From Cytophagales bacterium (lineage in GTDB: Bacteria; Bacteroidota; Bacteroidia; Cytophagales; Microscillaceae): DNA of 64,000 nucleotides. This document shows positions 51,793 through 61,276 of this stretch, one piece after another; position 1 is the first letter of the stretch; the number at the start of each line of letters is the position of its first letter. The notes beneath the pieces are model-generated. The model did not search any database. It saw only the letters and a list, made by a program, of their open reading frames with translations, and had not been told where the DNA came from. The translations under genes and the position numbers were made by a program. The stretch spans positions 1 through 64,000 of the forward strand of contig JAAFJG010000009.1 of the NCBI GenBank assembly GCA_013298075.1, in the 5' to 3' direction.

Positions 51793-52806
51793 TTATGATA
51801 AGTTTAATTCTAAAAAATCTTGTAAAAGTGCAATTTCATTATCATCAATTTGAGGAAAATTAGCAATTCTAAAAGTCGTATCTTTCCAAACTCCATAGCC
51901 ATTTCCCAAAATAATATTTTGTTTTAATGCTTTTTGATGTAGTTCTATCAAAGTTTGTTTGTCGGTCTGAATTGCCCAGACTGTATCAGAACGTTTTTCT
52001 TTATTTTTAATTAATGGTTGTGCTTTTTTAAGATTTTCTATCCATTGATAGGCTTTTTTTGTTCTTTGTGTTAGTTTTTCGGCAACTTGTTGAATAGGTA
52101 AAGTTTGTTTTGCCCATTCATTCAATAAAAAAATAGTTAAAATATTGGGCGTGAAAGGTGTTTGAAATTTTTGAAAATTAGATTCTAAATGTATTAAATC
52201 GTTGTAATGATTGGTTTGATTGATTTTTTTTGCCTTTTCGATGGCTTTGGGAGAAACGAACATCAGCGCCAAACCTGCGGGCAAACCAAAACATTTTTGC
52301 AGGGACGCAAACCAAATATCGCCTTGATGCAAGGGATAATTTACGCCTGCTAAGCCTGACGTTACATCACACGCAATCAACATCTGAGGATAATCATTTT
52401 TCCAAGTATTCAATATATGTAATTCAAAAATACTTCCATTTGAGGTTTCGTTGGGCGTAAGGCATACAAGAAAATCTTTTTTAAAACTATCAATAAAAGT
52501 ATTTTTTGGACTTTGTTTTGCCCATTTTTCTCCAAAACTTCCTGTATAAAAATGAAAAAAAGGCATATTTACAAAAGATTGAGCAATAATTTCCCAACAT
52601 TCAGTGGCAGAATTAACAAAATAAATACTATATTCAGTAGGAATATTGAGTTTTATTTGTAAATTTTTAATCGTTTCTTGATATAAATCCATAAAAATTT
52701 GACTTCGATGATTACGACTAACAATTCCGCTTGCCAATGCTTTTTCTATCCAAATAGATACAGATGAATGTAATTTAGATGGACCTGGATAAAAATTATA
52801 ATACAT
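51793..52806 (-). CDS. serC: Class V aminotransferase, phosphoserine transaminase-like
   Basis: The 337-residue PLP enzyme has the start NFYPGPSKL (as NFSAGPA in SerC), NSATECWEIIAQS, FYTGSFGEKW, CDVTSGLAG with the PLP-ring Asp, and SLQKCFGLPAG with the Schiff-base Lys. It would convert phosphohydroxypyruvate to phosphoserine. It is shorter than the classical SerC (about 360) and the middle is divergent, so a related aminotransferase of the class is possible. No serA or serB is nearby. Confidence 0.75.
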   Translation of the reverse strand: MYYNFYPGPSKLHSSVSIWIEKALASGIVSRNHRSQIFMDLYQETIKNLQIKLNIPTEYSIYFVNSATECWEIIAQSFVNMPFFHFYTGSFGEKWAKQSPKNTFIDSFKKDFLVCLTPNETSNGSIFELHILNTWKNDYPQMLIACDVTSGLAGVNYPLHQGDIWFASLQKCFGLPAGLALMFVSPKAIEKAKKINQTNHYNDLIHLESNFQKFQTPFTPNILTIFLLNEWAKQTLPIQQVAEKLTQRTKKAYQWIENLKKAQPLIKNKEKRSDTVWAIQTDKQTLIELHQKALKQNIILGNGYGVWKDTTFRIANFPQIDDNEIALLQDFLELNLS

Positions 52807-52842
52807 ATTTTTGCTTTTGGTTTAATTTTGTCACCAAAATTG

Positions 52843-53130
52843 CTAAAATGCTTTGAATAAATCACCTAAATAATGTTTCAAGTTGTATTTATTTGTCATG
52901 TCTAATGCTCTTTCAAGGCAAATGAACTTTTGACCGTATTTTTCAGAATTAGCAAATTTTTTCATTTGCTCAACTGTTTCGGCATCAATGATAATATCCA
53001 AACAAATGAATGTTTCTTTAATTCCGTCTGTTGCCAATAAAATTTCGTTTTTCTTAAAATGATTTTATTTTTCGGTTTTATAGTTGAGTTGATAGCCATT
53101 TTTTAGTAAAATTTCTGTGGTTCTTAGGAA
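52843..53130 (-). pseudogene. C-terminal remnant, possibly of a DNA methyltransferase
   Basis: The open part (52843-53037) reads ATDGIKETFICLDIIID...KFICLERALDMTNKYNLKHYLGDLFKAF. Upstream in another frame, FLRTTEILLKNGYQLNYKTEK continues back to 53130, so a frameshift or stop splits it. The phrases EILLKNGY, TFICLD and FICLERALD are those I associate with C-termini of adenine methyltransferases of restriction systems; this is a tentative reading. The 5' side runs directly into the REP-like repeat copy C, which probably truncated the gene. Confidence 0.5.
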
Positions 53131-53334
53131 GTTTTGCGGAAAATAAAATAAAATAAAAAAAAATTTGAAATATGTTTTTTGAATTGCCTCCAGATTTATC
53201 TGGAGGATAATAAAAAAATTCAATCCTTGGCTTTAGCCAAAATCTCCGCACTTTTCAAATTGATATTTTTTAAATAAATGCCATTTCTATTCATACAGAA
53301 GAAAATTATATCCGCAATAATTTCCCATAAACCA
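53122..53334 (-). repeat. REP-like dispersed repeat, copy C (full length, minus orientation)
   Basis: Read on the minus strand it follows copy B (19473-19690) from ATGGTTTATGGGAAATTATTG through TTGGCTAAAGCCAA and the palindrome (53187-53206) to CTTCCTAAGAACC. The rest of 53335-53483 shows nothing recognisable. Confidence 0.8.
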
Positions 53335-53483
53335 TTTGTAATAAGTAGATTTTCTTTCATTTTATTCTGCTTTATTACATTTATATTCGTTGAAAATCAA
53401 TACTTTATGATAATGAAATTACCATTTTACAAATTAAAATTTTACCTTGCGTAACATAAGTATATTAAATAGAAAGAAAAATT

Positions 53484-55136
53484 TTATTTTTTACCTTTTA
53501 ACAATTCTTGATATTTATTCATATCTTTAAAAATTTCGAGAGCCATTTTTAAGTCCGCATCATAATTAAATTCTAATAAATTTTGTCCTTTTTCAAAATG
53601 ATAAAAAGCAACAATTTCAGATTCTAACGCTTGTCTGATTTCTTCTTTGAAAGTCAATAAATCTGCTTCTTTATTTTGTTGAGATTTTGCTTGTAAAGCC
53701 TTAATTTGTGGTTCTAAGCCACCAAAAGTTCTTTCATCTTTTGATTTTTCTTCCAAATCTTTCAACAATTTTTCTGTTTGTGTGGTATAAGTTACATTTT
53801 TAGTTTTTACCCATTTCACAAAATCCATATATTCTGCTTCTGTCAATTTGAATTCGTTGGCTTGTTTGATGGTTTTATTTGCCAAAAAATATTCGCCTGC
53901 ATAATCAAATAACAAATTTTTATTTTTCAAAGCAATCAAAACTGCAGCTGACCTTTTGGCTGGTACAGCAATATCAGGGTCAACTCCTGCTCCGTCATAT
54001 ACTTTTCTACCATTTTTAGTTTTAAATTCTTTTCTCAAAGAATCAGCAAATTTATCCACCGTTCCATCTGCTTTTCTTTTTCCATAATCAATGGCTTGAA
54101 TACATCTTCCGCTTGGCGTATAATACTTAGCCGTGGTAACTTTGAGTTGAGAATTATAAGAAAGTGGTCTGGTTGCTTGTACTAAACCTTTTCCAAAAGA
54201 TTTTTGTCCAATCAAAACTCCTCTGTCATAATCTTGAACTACGCCCGCTACAATTTCAGCAGCCGAAGCACTTCTTCCATTTATCAACACAATCAAAGGC
54301 AATTCTGTATCGTATGCAGGATTTAAGGCTTTATAGGGTTTATTCCATTCAATTACTTTTCCTTTTGTACTTACCACATCAGATTCTCTTGGGATAAATA
54401 AATTAGAAATATTGATAGCCTCGCTCAAAAGCCCGCCCGGATTGCCACGTAAATCTAAAATCACTTTTTTTGCTCCTTGTTCTTTTAATTTTTCGATAGC
54501 ATTTTTTACTTCTTTGGTTGCATTTTGCGTAAAATCAGTCAAAGACAAATAACCTACATCATTACTCAGCATTGTAAAAAATCTAACATTATCGATTTTA
54601 ATAGTTTCCCTTTTAAAATCAAATTCTTTCGTATTGGTTTGCCCCAACGATTTGATTTCTAATTTGATATTTGTTCCCGCTTGTCCTTTCAAAAGTTTGC
54701 TTACTTCTGCTTGACTTTTATTTTTTAACGGAACGCCATTTATTTTTACGATTTCATCGCCAATTTTTAATCCATTTTTATGGGCAGGAAAATTTTCATA
54801 AGGCATCAAAACTACACTTTTTCCATCTCTTGTGCCAACTAAAGCCCCAATTCCGCCATATTGTCCTGTGGTCATTGTTCTATAATCCTCGATTTCATCT
54901 TCGGGAATATAATTAGTGTAAGGGTCTAAGGAATTAAGCATCGCATCAATTCCTGTTTTCATAATTGTACTCGGATTGACTTCATCAACATAATAAGTAT
55001 TGATTTCTTTGTACAAAGTGGTAAAAATATCCAAGTTTTTTTGGATTTCGAAAAGTCTATCTACGGGTTTGTAGGCTACTAAAAACACTAACATCACCGC
55101 AAAAATAGGTAACAATTGGACGAGTCTTTTTTTCAT
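53484..55136 (-). CDS. ctpA: Carboxy-terminal processing peptidase, S41 family
   Basis: The 550-residue protein has an N-terminal membrane helix or uncleaved signal (LLPIFAVMLVFLVAYKP) and a helical domain. A PDZ domain at about 85-165 (NGLKIGDEIVKINGVPLKNKSQAEVSKLLKG) and the S41 core follow, with LRGNPGGLLSEAI, a nucleophile Ser in GRSASAAE, Lys in SFGKG and Gln in LVQ. It cleaves C-termini of periplasmic proteins. The C-terminal 180 residues, a charged helical part, are typical of the Bacteroidota group. It lies downstream of the REP-like copy C. Confidence 0.93.
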   Translation of the reverse strand: MKKRLVQLLPIFAVMLVFLVAYKPVDRLFEIQKNLDIFTTLYKEINTYYVDEVNPSTIMKTGIDAMLNSLDPYTNYIPEDEIEDYRTMTTGQYGGIGALVGTRDGKSVVLMPYENFPAHKNGLKIGDEIVKINGVPLKNKSQAEVSKLLKGQAGTNIKLEIKSLGQTNTKEFDFKRETIKIDNVRFFTMLSNDVGYLSLTDFTQNATKEVKNAIEKLKEQGAKKVILDLRGNPGGLLSEAINISNLFIPRESDVVSTKGKVIEWNKPYKALNPAYDTELPLIVLINGRSASAAEIVAGVVQDYDRGVLIGQKSFGKGLVQATRPLSYNSQLKVTTAKYYTPSGRCIQAIDYGKRKADGTVDKFADSLRKEFKTKNGRKVYDGAGVDPDIAVPAKRSAAVLIALKNKNLLFDYAGEYFLANKTIKQANEFKLTEAEYMDFVKWVKTKNVTYTTQTEKLLKDLEEKSKDERTFGGLEPQIKALQAKSQQNKEADLLTFKEEIRQALESEIVAFYHFEKGQNLLEFNYDADLKMALEIFKDMNKYQELLKGKK

Positions 55137-55276
55137 ATCGATATTTATTAAGTTCCTTTTTATTTATACTCAAAAATAAGTAAAAAAGTTTAATATTTTC
55201 ATTTTTTAACTTTTTTTAAGAGAATATTTCATAAAAAAAACTTTTTTTTCGAAAAAACGTTACTTTTTTCCAAAAA

Positions 55277-55810
55277 ATGAGTATATATATAAAAGAGACT
55301 TTTATGATTAATATAGCAAATTATTGCATTACCGAAGATGGAATAATTAGTCGATTGACTAATTATTGGGACGAGCTCAGAGATTCGACTGATTTGATGG
55401 AAAAAATATCATCTGCTTTGCCACAAAAAGCATTTAATATTTTATCTATTAATATGATTGCGGTTTTATTTATTTATTGGTTTCAATTTTCGAGATATAT
55501 AAGTCTTTTTTCTTTGTCTATTGTGACGGTTTTTGCTTTTTGGGGAGTTTTATTTTTGGTATCAGAATACCTAAAATTTCATCGATTGTGTAAAAAAACA
55601 GAAGTTTTATATCAAGAATTATGGGAAGTTTATCAATATACTTATCAAGATGCTCCTTCTTATGAAGTTTCTGCAGAAGAGAAAATTATTTTACAACAAT
55701 ATTTAATCGCCAAAGAATTTTTGATGCCTAAATTTGTTTTTTCTTTGATTTTATTGATGATAGTGGCTTTAAACGGCTTTTTTTACTTTTTTTATCATTA
55801 TAATAATTAA
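55277..55810 (+). CDS. Membrane protein of unknown function
   Basis: The 177-residue protein has two central transmembrane helices (FNILSINMIAVLFIYWFQF and LFSLSIVTVFAFWGVLFLV) and one at the C-terminus (FVFSLILLMIVALNGFFYFFY), with an acidic helical loop between. It starts MSIYIKETFMINIANY; the second Met at residue 10 is also possible. No family is recognised. The divergent CtpA gene and the converging atpG gene leave it as a single-gene unit. Confidence 0.6.
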   Translation: MSIYIKETFMINIANYCITEDGIISRLTNYWDELRDSTDLMEKISSALPQKAFNILSINMIAVLFIYWFQFSRYISLFSLSIVTVFAFWGVLFLVSEYLKFHRLCKKTEVLYQELWEVYQYTYQDAPSYEVSAEEKIILQQYLIAKEFLMPKFVFSLILLMIVALNGFFYFFYHYNN

Positions 55811-55855
55811 CAGAAAAAAGTCTGACCTCAGTCTAACAAGCCTATTTATTACCAC

Positions 55856-55936
55856 AAAAAAAAACTACTCATCATAATTGCGAGTAGATTTTTAAAACTA
55901 TTGTATAAAAACTTACTTGTCATTAACTACGAGTAA
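55856..55936. terminator. Two adjacent terminator hairpins
   Basis: CTACTC...GAGTAG (55865-55887) is flanked by an A run on the left and ATTTTT on the right. TTACT...AGTAA (55913-55936) is followed by ATTTTT. Both sit between the converging membrane-protein gene and atpG, and share an imperfect direct repeat (GAGTA-A-TTTTTAA). Confidence 0.6.
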
Positions 55937-55964
55937 ATTTTTAAGGTATTACTAATAAACTTTC

Positions 55965-56855
55965 TTATTTTTTCAAAGCCTCAGCTCCTGCTACAATTTC
56001 CAAAATTTCAGTGGTAATGGCTGCTTGACGACTTCTATTATAAACCAATGTCAAATCTTTGGCTAATTGCTCTGCATTTTCGGTGGCTTTATCCATTGCG
56101 GTCATACGCGCACCGTGTTCAGACGCATTCGAATCTAAAACCACTCTATATAATTGTAATTTTAAATTTTTTGGGATTAATTCATTGATAATTTCTTCTT
56201 TTGAAGGTTCAAACAAATAATCTACATTTTGTTGAGAAGAAGGTTTACTGATGTCTATTTTTGTTTTTACAATCGGTAAAAATTGTTCAACTTTTAAAAT
56301 TTGAGTCGCAGCATTTTTAAATTCATTATAAATAAATTCTACTCTATCAAAATCACCATTTTTGTAACCTGCAATAATAAATTCTGCGGCATCTTTTACT
56401 TTGGCAAAACTAAGATTATGAAAAATAGTAGAATAATCTGGATTTACATTCATTCCACGTCTTGTCATTGTATCACGTCCACGATTTCCAATCGGTAATA
56501 TTATCACATTACCATTCGCATCTTGTGAAGCATATTTTTCTTGGATAAGTGCAATCGCAGCCTTTACTACATTGGCATTAAAAGCGCCACAAAGTCCTCT
56601 ATCAGAAGTTACAGGCACTATCAAAACCTTTTTAATTTCTCTTTCTGCTGTATATTCAGCGCCTAATTCTGCCTCAGTACCAGCGGAAAGATTAGCAATA
56701 ATTCCACCTAAGGTTTGTGCATAAGGACGCATTTGCACGATGGCATTTTGTGCTTTACGCAATTTAGCAACAGATACCATTTTCATTGCTTTAGTAATCT
56801 GTTGTGTAGATTTTACGGAAGTAATTCGGGTACGAACCTCTTTTAAATTCGGCAT
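55965..56855 (-). CDS. atpG: ATP synthase F1 gamma subunit
   Basis: The 296-residue gamma subunit starts with PNLKEVRTRITSVKSTQQITKAMKMVSVAKLRKAQ, the classical N-terminal coiled coil. LCGAFNANVVK in the middle and EHGARMTAMDKATENAEQLAKDLTLVYNRSRQAAITTEILEIVAGAEAL, the long C-terminal helix that fits in the alpha3beta3 ring, complete the pattern. It is the rotor shaft of F1Fo-ATP synthase. The other atp genes are not adjacent, so it is a lone gene here. Promoter TACCTTTG at 56884-56891. Confidence 0.97.
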   Translation of the reverse strand: MPNLKEVRTRITSVKSTQQITKAMKMVSVAKLRKAQNAIVQMRPYAQTLGGIIANLSAGTEAELGAEYTAEREIKKVLIVPVTSDRGLCGAFNANVVKAAIALIQEKYASQDANGNVIILPIGNRGRDTMTRRGMNVNPDYSTIFHNLSFAKVKDAAEFIIAGYKNGDFDRVEFIYNEFKNAATQILKVEQFLPIVKTKIDISKPSSQQNVDYLFEPSKEEIINELIPKNLKLQLYRVVLDSNASEHGARMTAMDKATENAEQLAKDLTLVYNRSRQAAITTEILEIVAGAEALKK

Positions 56856-56883
56856 AAACTTTCTATCTTTAAAGTTTTTTTTG

Positions 56884-56891
56884 CAAAGGTA
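56884..56891 (-). promoter_or_regulatory. -7 element TACCTTTG of atpG
   Basis: On the minus strand TACCTTTGCAA lies 29 bases before the atpG start. The spacing equals that of the MarC gene promoter. Confidence 0.65.
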
Positions 56892-56982
56892 TTATAAAAA
56901 AAGAAATAATCAAAAACTTGTTTGTATTTTTTTATTTAAAATGTAAATTGATTGTTTATTTGTGTTGAAATACAGAAAAATT

Positions 56983-57062
56983 TTGTTACCGTAATTAAAA
57001 GTGTGTAAAATAATTTGGTTATTTTTTCGTTTGTTAGTTATCACAAAACAATTATAATTATG
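56983..57062. repeat. Decayed relative of the TTGTTACTGTAATT element
   Basis: TTGTTACCGTAATTAAAAGTGTGTAAAATAATTT copies the left end at 50701 with a few changes. TTATCACAAAACAATTATAATTA at 57038-57060 vaguely resembles its right end. It is shorter than the 142-bp copy, consistent with internal deletion. Confidence 0.5.
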
Positions 57063-57149
57063 GCACAAGTAGAATTTAAAATTACAAGAGATAATGGCTC
57101 GGTTATTATTTATTATCCTCCAGATAAATCTGGAGGCAATTCAAAATAG
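57060..57149 (+). other. Short open frame of 29 codons running into a REP palindrome
   Basis: ATG 57060 opens MAQVEFKITRDNGSVIIYY and then reads the REP-like repeat as PPDKSGGNSK before TAG at 57147. It may be a gene fragment truncated by the repeat or a chance frame. No promoter or family is recognised, so I do not call it a gene. Confidence 0.3.
57112..57146 (+). repeat. REP-like dispersed repeat, copy D (fragment)
   Basis: The palindrome CCTCCAGATAAATCTGGAGG (57117-57136) followed by CAATTCAAAA is identical to copies A and B. The surrounding 200 bp of the full element is missing. Confidence 0.8.
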
Positions 57150-57201
57150 ATATTTTCATTTCTATTCCTAAAAATCTAAAAATATTACCAAAAAAATAAA
57201 A

Positions 57202-57663
57202 ATGAAAAAAATATTACACGAAAAATGTATTGAATTAATCGAAAATAATATCAATATTTTACAACAAAGCATCAATACAGCCCAACAAACGGCTAATGAA
57301 GACACAAAAAGTAGTGCAGGCGATAAATATGAAACTACCAGAGCCATGATGCAAATCGAAATCGAAAGCAATATGAAAAGATTGGCAGAAGCACGAAAAA
57401 CACAAAAAATATTAAACGAAATTATTTTTCATACCGATTATACAAACCAAAATACAAATCAAAATATTGTCTTAGGAAGTATCGTGATTACAGATAAAGG
57501 CACATTTTTTATGAGTATTGGCATTGGACAAATGTTGATAGAAAACGAAAAATATTTTGTTATCTCTCCCGATTCACCAATTGGAAGTTTATTGATGAAC
57601 AAAAAAATCAACGAAAAAATTGTTTTTAATACCAAAGAATTTATAATTTTGGATATTTTATAA
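57202..57663 (+). CDS. GreA/GreB-like elongation factor family protein
   Basis: The 153-residue protein begins with a coiled-coil helical hairpin of about 70 residues (IENNINILQQSINTAQQTANEDTKSSAGDKYETTRAMMQIEIES). A C-terminal domain follows with GSIVITDKGTFFMSIGIGQ and SPDSPIGSLLMNKKINEKI, which contains the SPIG-LLGK-like phrase of GreA/GreB C-terminal domains. The usual acidic tip residues of Gre factors are replaced, in part, by the AGDKYETTR segment. Databases often mislabel this Bacteroidota family as 3-oxoacyl-ACP synthase. Its role, rescue of stalled polymerase or another secondary-channel function, is inferred. Confidence 0.7.
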   Translation: MKKILHEKCIELIENNINILQQSINTAQQTANEDTKSSAGDKYETTRAMMQIEIESNMKRLAEARKTQKILNEIIFHTDYTNQNTNQNIVLGSIVITDKGTFFMSIGIGQMLIENEKYFVISPDSPIGSLLMNKKINEKIVFNTKEFIILDIL

Positions 57664-57746
57664 CGTATAACTAACATATTTTTCCTGCCAATTTGTCATA
57701 ATAAAAAAAACGTTCATAATTTTTGCCTTATTTTAAAAAAAAGTTG

Positions 57747-57754
57747 TACCTTTG
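57747..57754 (+). promoter_or_regulatory. -7 element TACCTTTG of secA
   Basis: TACCTTTGTG lies 56 bases before ATG 57810. The in-frame TTG at 57723 lies upstream of the promoter element and cannot be the start. Confidence 0.6.
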
Positions 57755-57809
57755 TGTCTCGAAACTAAATATCCTATCAATAAAGGGGAAAAATATAACA
57801 CTGCCTTAT

Positions 57810-60800
57810 ATGTTCAATATTCTAAATAAAGCAATTACTGCAATTTTTGGCTCAAAAGCCAAAAAAGATATGAAAGAACTTTTTCCTTATGTGGAAAAAA
57901 TAAATACGCAATGGAAAGAATTAACATCTATTTCTGATGATGGATTGCGTCAAAAAACTGATGAAGTAAGACAAATTATTGATAAACATTTAGAAAATAT
58001 TGATAATCAAATCAAAACACTAAGAGAAAAAGCCGAAAACGACAACTCAATTAGTATTGATGATAAAGAAAATATTTTTAATCAAGTGGACGTTTTAGAA
58101 AAAGAACGAAACAAAGAATTAGAAAAAATATTACTCGAAGTATTGCCGATTTCTTTTGCTATCGTAAAAGAAACTGCTCGAAGATACAAAGAAAATAAAA
58201 AATTAGTCGTTACGGCTACTCAATTTGATAGAGAAATAGCGATTCGTAAAAAAAATGTGGTTATTGATGGAGATAAGGCAATTTGGCATAATCAATGGGA
58301 AGCCGCAGGAAATATAATTACGTGGGAAATGATGCATTATGACGTGCAGTTGATAGGTGGCGTGGCTTTGCATCAAGGAAAAGTAGCGGAAATGGCAACA
58401 GGAGAAGGAAAAACTTTAGTCGCCACTTTGCCTTCTTTTCTAAACGCATTGGCACGCAGAGGCGTACATATTGTAACGGTGAATGATTATTTGGCACGCC
58501 GAGATTCTGAATGGATGGCTCCACTTTTTGAATTTCATCATATTACGATTGATTGCATCGATTTACACGAACCACATACGCAGGAACGCAAAAAAGCCTA
58601 CGCAGCAGACATTACTTATGGAACAAATAACGAATTTGGTTTTGATTATTTGAGAGACAATATGGCAAATGATTTGAGCGAATTGGTACAAAGAAAACAT
58701 CATTACGCGATGGTTGATGAGGTCGATTCGGTGTTGATTGATGATGCTCGAACTCCTTTGATTATTGCAGGTCCTGTTTCAAGAGGTTCAGAAGAACAAG
58801 AATTTGAAATGTTAAAACCACGTATTCAACGCATTGTCGATGCACAAAAAAAATTAATATTAGAATATCTGAATCAAGCCAAAAGAGCATTAGCAGACAA
58901 AAAAGAAAAAGAAGCTGGTTTGCCACTTTTTAGGGCGCATAGAGGTTTGCCAAAATTAAAACCTTTGATAAAATTATTAAGCGAAGTTGGAAATAAGGTG
59001 ATTATGCAAAAAACTGAAAACACTTATTTGAGTGATAATCAACGTTTGATGCCCGAAGCCGACAAACCTTTGTATTTTACGATTGATGAAAAAAATAATC
59101 AAATTGATTTAACAGGCAATGGTATTGCATTTTTGACAGCGAATAGTGATGATGATAAATTCTTTATTTTGCCTGATATTGGGGCGGAAGTCAATGCTCT
59201 TGATAAAAAACAATTTGATTCAGAAGAACAAAGATTGCAAGCAAAAGAAACTTTGATTCAAGAATATAATATTAAATCTCAACGTATTCATACCGTTCAA
59301 CAATTATTAAAAGCATATACTTTGTTCGAAAAAGAAACAGATTATATCATTGTTGATAACGAAGTTAAGATTGTTGATGAGCAAACAGGGCGTGTGATGA
59401 CAGGCAGACGTTATTCTGATGGTTTGCACCAAGCCTTAGAGGCAAAAGAAAATGTAAGAGTTCAAGATGCTACTCAAACTTATGCGACTGTTACTTTGCA
59501 AAATTATTTCCGTATGTATCACAAATTAGCGGGAATGACAGGAACAGCAGAAACAGAGGCAGCAGAATTATGGGATATTTATAAATTAGATGTAGTCGTA
59601 ATTCCTACTAATGTGGCTGCGGTTCGTAAAGATGCTCAAGATTTGATTTATAGAACGGTAAGGGAAAAATTTAATGCGATTATAGAAGAAATAGGCAAAC
59701 TTAGACAAGCAGGAAGACCTGTTTTGGTCGGTACAACTTCTGTCGAATATTCAGAACTTTTGAGTAGAATGTTATCGTTAAGACAAATCGAACACCAAGT
59801 TTTGAACGCAAAATTACACCAAAAAGAAGCAGAAATTGTTGCTTTTGCAGGACGTAGCGGAACAGTTACGATTGCTACCAATATGGCAGGTCGTGGAACG
59901 GATATAAAATTAGCCACCGAATCAAAACAATCAGGCGGTTTGGCAATTATTGGCACAGAAAGACACGAATCACGTCGTGTAGATAGGCAGTTGCGTGGGC
60001 GTGCAGGTCGTCAAGGCGATCCAGGTTCTTCTCAATTTTTTGTTTCTTTGGAAGATAATTTGATGCGTTTATTTGGTTCAGACCGTATTGCAAGGGTTAT
60101 GGATAGGTTTGGATTTAAAGAAGGCGAAGTTATTCAACATTCGATGATTACAAAATCTATCGAGAGGGCGCAAAAAAAAGTAGAAGAAAATAACTTTGGT
60201 ATGCGTAAGCGTTTATTAGAATATGATGATGTGATGAATAAACAACGTGAAATCATCTATAAACGTCGTAGAAATGCTTTGAATGGCGATAGATTAAGCA
60301 TCGATATTAGTAATATTATGGCTGATGTTTGCGAAGATATTGTGATTAATTGTCGTTTGGCTCCTTTGGATACGTTCAAAATAGAAGTACATAAAGTTTT
60401 TGGTATTTCAGATTTTTCAATTAGGAAAGAAGAATTAGAACGAACAGAAACCAATACAATGGCAATGAAATTGTATAACTTTGTGCGTGCTAAATATGAG
60501 GTAAATAATCGTAGAATATTAGAAACAGTTATGCCTATTTTAGAGCAATTATATAGAGAGCAAAAACAAACTGTGGCTGAAATTTCTTTTCCAATCACTG
60601 ATGGAAAATCTCAACTTACTTTAAGCATTGGACTCCAAAAAATCATAGAATCAAAAGGACAAGAAATCATCAAAAATGTTGAAAAATATATGTCCCTTTC
60701 TTTGATAGACCAAGAATGGAAAGAACATTTGAGAGAAATGGACGATTTGAAACAATCCGTACAAAATGCTTCTTGGGAACAAAAAGACCCGTTGGTTATC

Positions 60801-61202
60801 TATAAATTTGAGGCGTTAGAATTGTTTAAATCATTTTTAGCACGCGTAAATAGCGATACGGTTAGTTTTTTGATGCACGCATTTGTGCCTACACAAGAAG
60901 ACGAGGATATACAAGTAGCCAAATCTACTAAAAAATCTATACCCAAACCAAGTAATAAAATCAGAGAAACGAAACAAGAATTTATTAATTCTTTTTCAGA
61001 TAATGATGATATTTTATCAACTGAATTTGGAGATATTACAGAAAGAAATTCTCAAAAACAAATGCCTGCTCGCAGTCAAAAGATAGCCAATCCAAATGAT
61101 AGAGTAAATGTGCAGTATAGTGATGGACGTGTTGTAAAAGATGTGAAATTCAAAACGATTGAAGATGATTTGAAAAAAAGCCGTTGTATTTTGGTAGATT
61201 AA
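57810..61202 (+). CDS. secA: Preprotein translocase ATPase SecA
   Basis: The 1130-residue SecA has MATGEGKTL at residue 195 (Walker A), YGTNNEFGFDYLRDN, MVDEVDSVLIDDARTPLIIAG (DEAD-box), VDEQTGRVMTGRRYSDGLHQALEAKE, ATNMAGRGTDIKL and GRAGRQGDPGSSQFF, so both motor domains are complete. A Bacteroidota-type insertion is present before the preprotein cross-linking region. The C-terminus (RVNVQYSDGRVVKDVKFK) lacks the CxCxSGxxxxxCH zinc finger. The start ATG 57810 gives MFNILNKAITAIFGSKA, as in family members. It drives Sec-dependent export, used here by the many secreted proteins. A strong terminator follows. Confidence 0.97.
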   Translation: MFNILNKAITAIFGSKAKKDMKELFPYVEKINTQWKELTSISDDGLRQKTDEVRQIIDKHLENIDNQIKTLREKAENDNSISIDDKENIFNQVDVLEKERNKELEKILLEVLPISFAIVKETARRYKENKKLVVTATQFDREIAIRKKNVVIDGDKAIWHNQWEAAGNIITWEMMHYDVQLIGGVALHQGKVAEMATGEGKTLVATLPSFLNALARRGVHIVTVNDYLARRDSEWMAPLFEFHHITIDCIDLHEPHTQERKKAYAADITYGTNNEFGFDYLRDNMANDLSELVQRKHHYAMVDEVDSVLIDDARTPLIIAGPVSRGSEEQEFEMLKPRIQRIVDAQKKLILEYLNQAKRALADKKEKEAGLPLFRAHRGLPKLKPLIKLLSEVGNKVIMQKTENTYLSDNQRLMPEADKPLYFTIDEKNNQIDLTGNGIAFLTANSDDDKFFILPDIGAEVNALDKKQFDSEEQRLQAKETLIQEYNIKSQRIHTVQQLLKAYTLFEKETDYIIVDNEVKIVDEQTGRVMTGRRYSDGLHQALEAKENVRVQDATQTYATVTLQNYFRMYHKLAGMTGTAETEAAELWDIYKLDVVVIPTNVAAVRKDAQDLIYRTVREKFNAIIEEIGKLRQAGRPVLVGTTSVEYSELLSRMLSLRQIEHQVLNAKLHQKEAEIVAFAGRSGTVTIATNMAGRGTDIKLATESKQSGGLAIIGTERHESRRVDRQLRGRAGRQGDPGSSQFFVSLEDNLMRLFGSDRIARVMDRFGFKEGEVIQHSMITKSIERAQKKVEENNFGMRKRLLEYDDVMNKQREIIYKRRRNALNGDRLSIDISNIMADVCEDIVINCRLAPLDTFKIEVHKVFGISDFSIRKEELERTETNTMAMKLYNFVRAKYEVNNRRILETVMPILEQLYREQKQTVAEISFPITDGKSQLTLSIGLQKIIESKGQEIIKNVEKYMSLSLIDQEWKEHLREMDDLKQSVQNASWEQKDPLVIYKFEALELFKSFLARVNSDTVSFLMHAFVPTQEDEDIQVAKSTKKSIPKPSNKIRETKQEFINSFSDNDDILSTEFGDITERNSQKQMPARSQKIANPNDRVNVQYSDGRVVKDVKFKTIEDDLKKSRCILVD

Positions 61203-61235
61203 AACAACATTTTTTTTGTTGATAGATATAAAAAT

Positions 61236-61269
61236 AAAAAACTCTAAACATTTTTGTTTGGAGTTTTTT
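61236..61269. terminator. Rho-independent terminator, bidirectional
   Basis: AAAAAACTCTAAACA and TGTTTGGAGTTTTTT pair (one G-T) around a short T loop. A and T runs on either side let it serve secA and the converging gene at 61277. Confidence 0.8.
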
Positions 61270-61276
61270 GTTTTGA

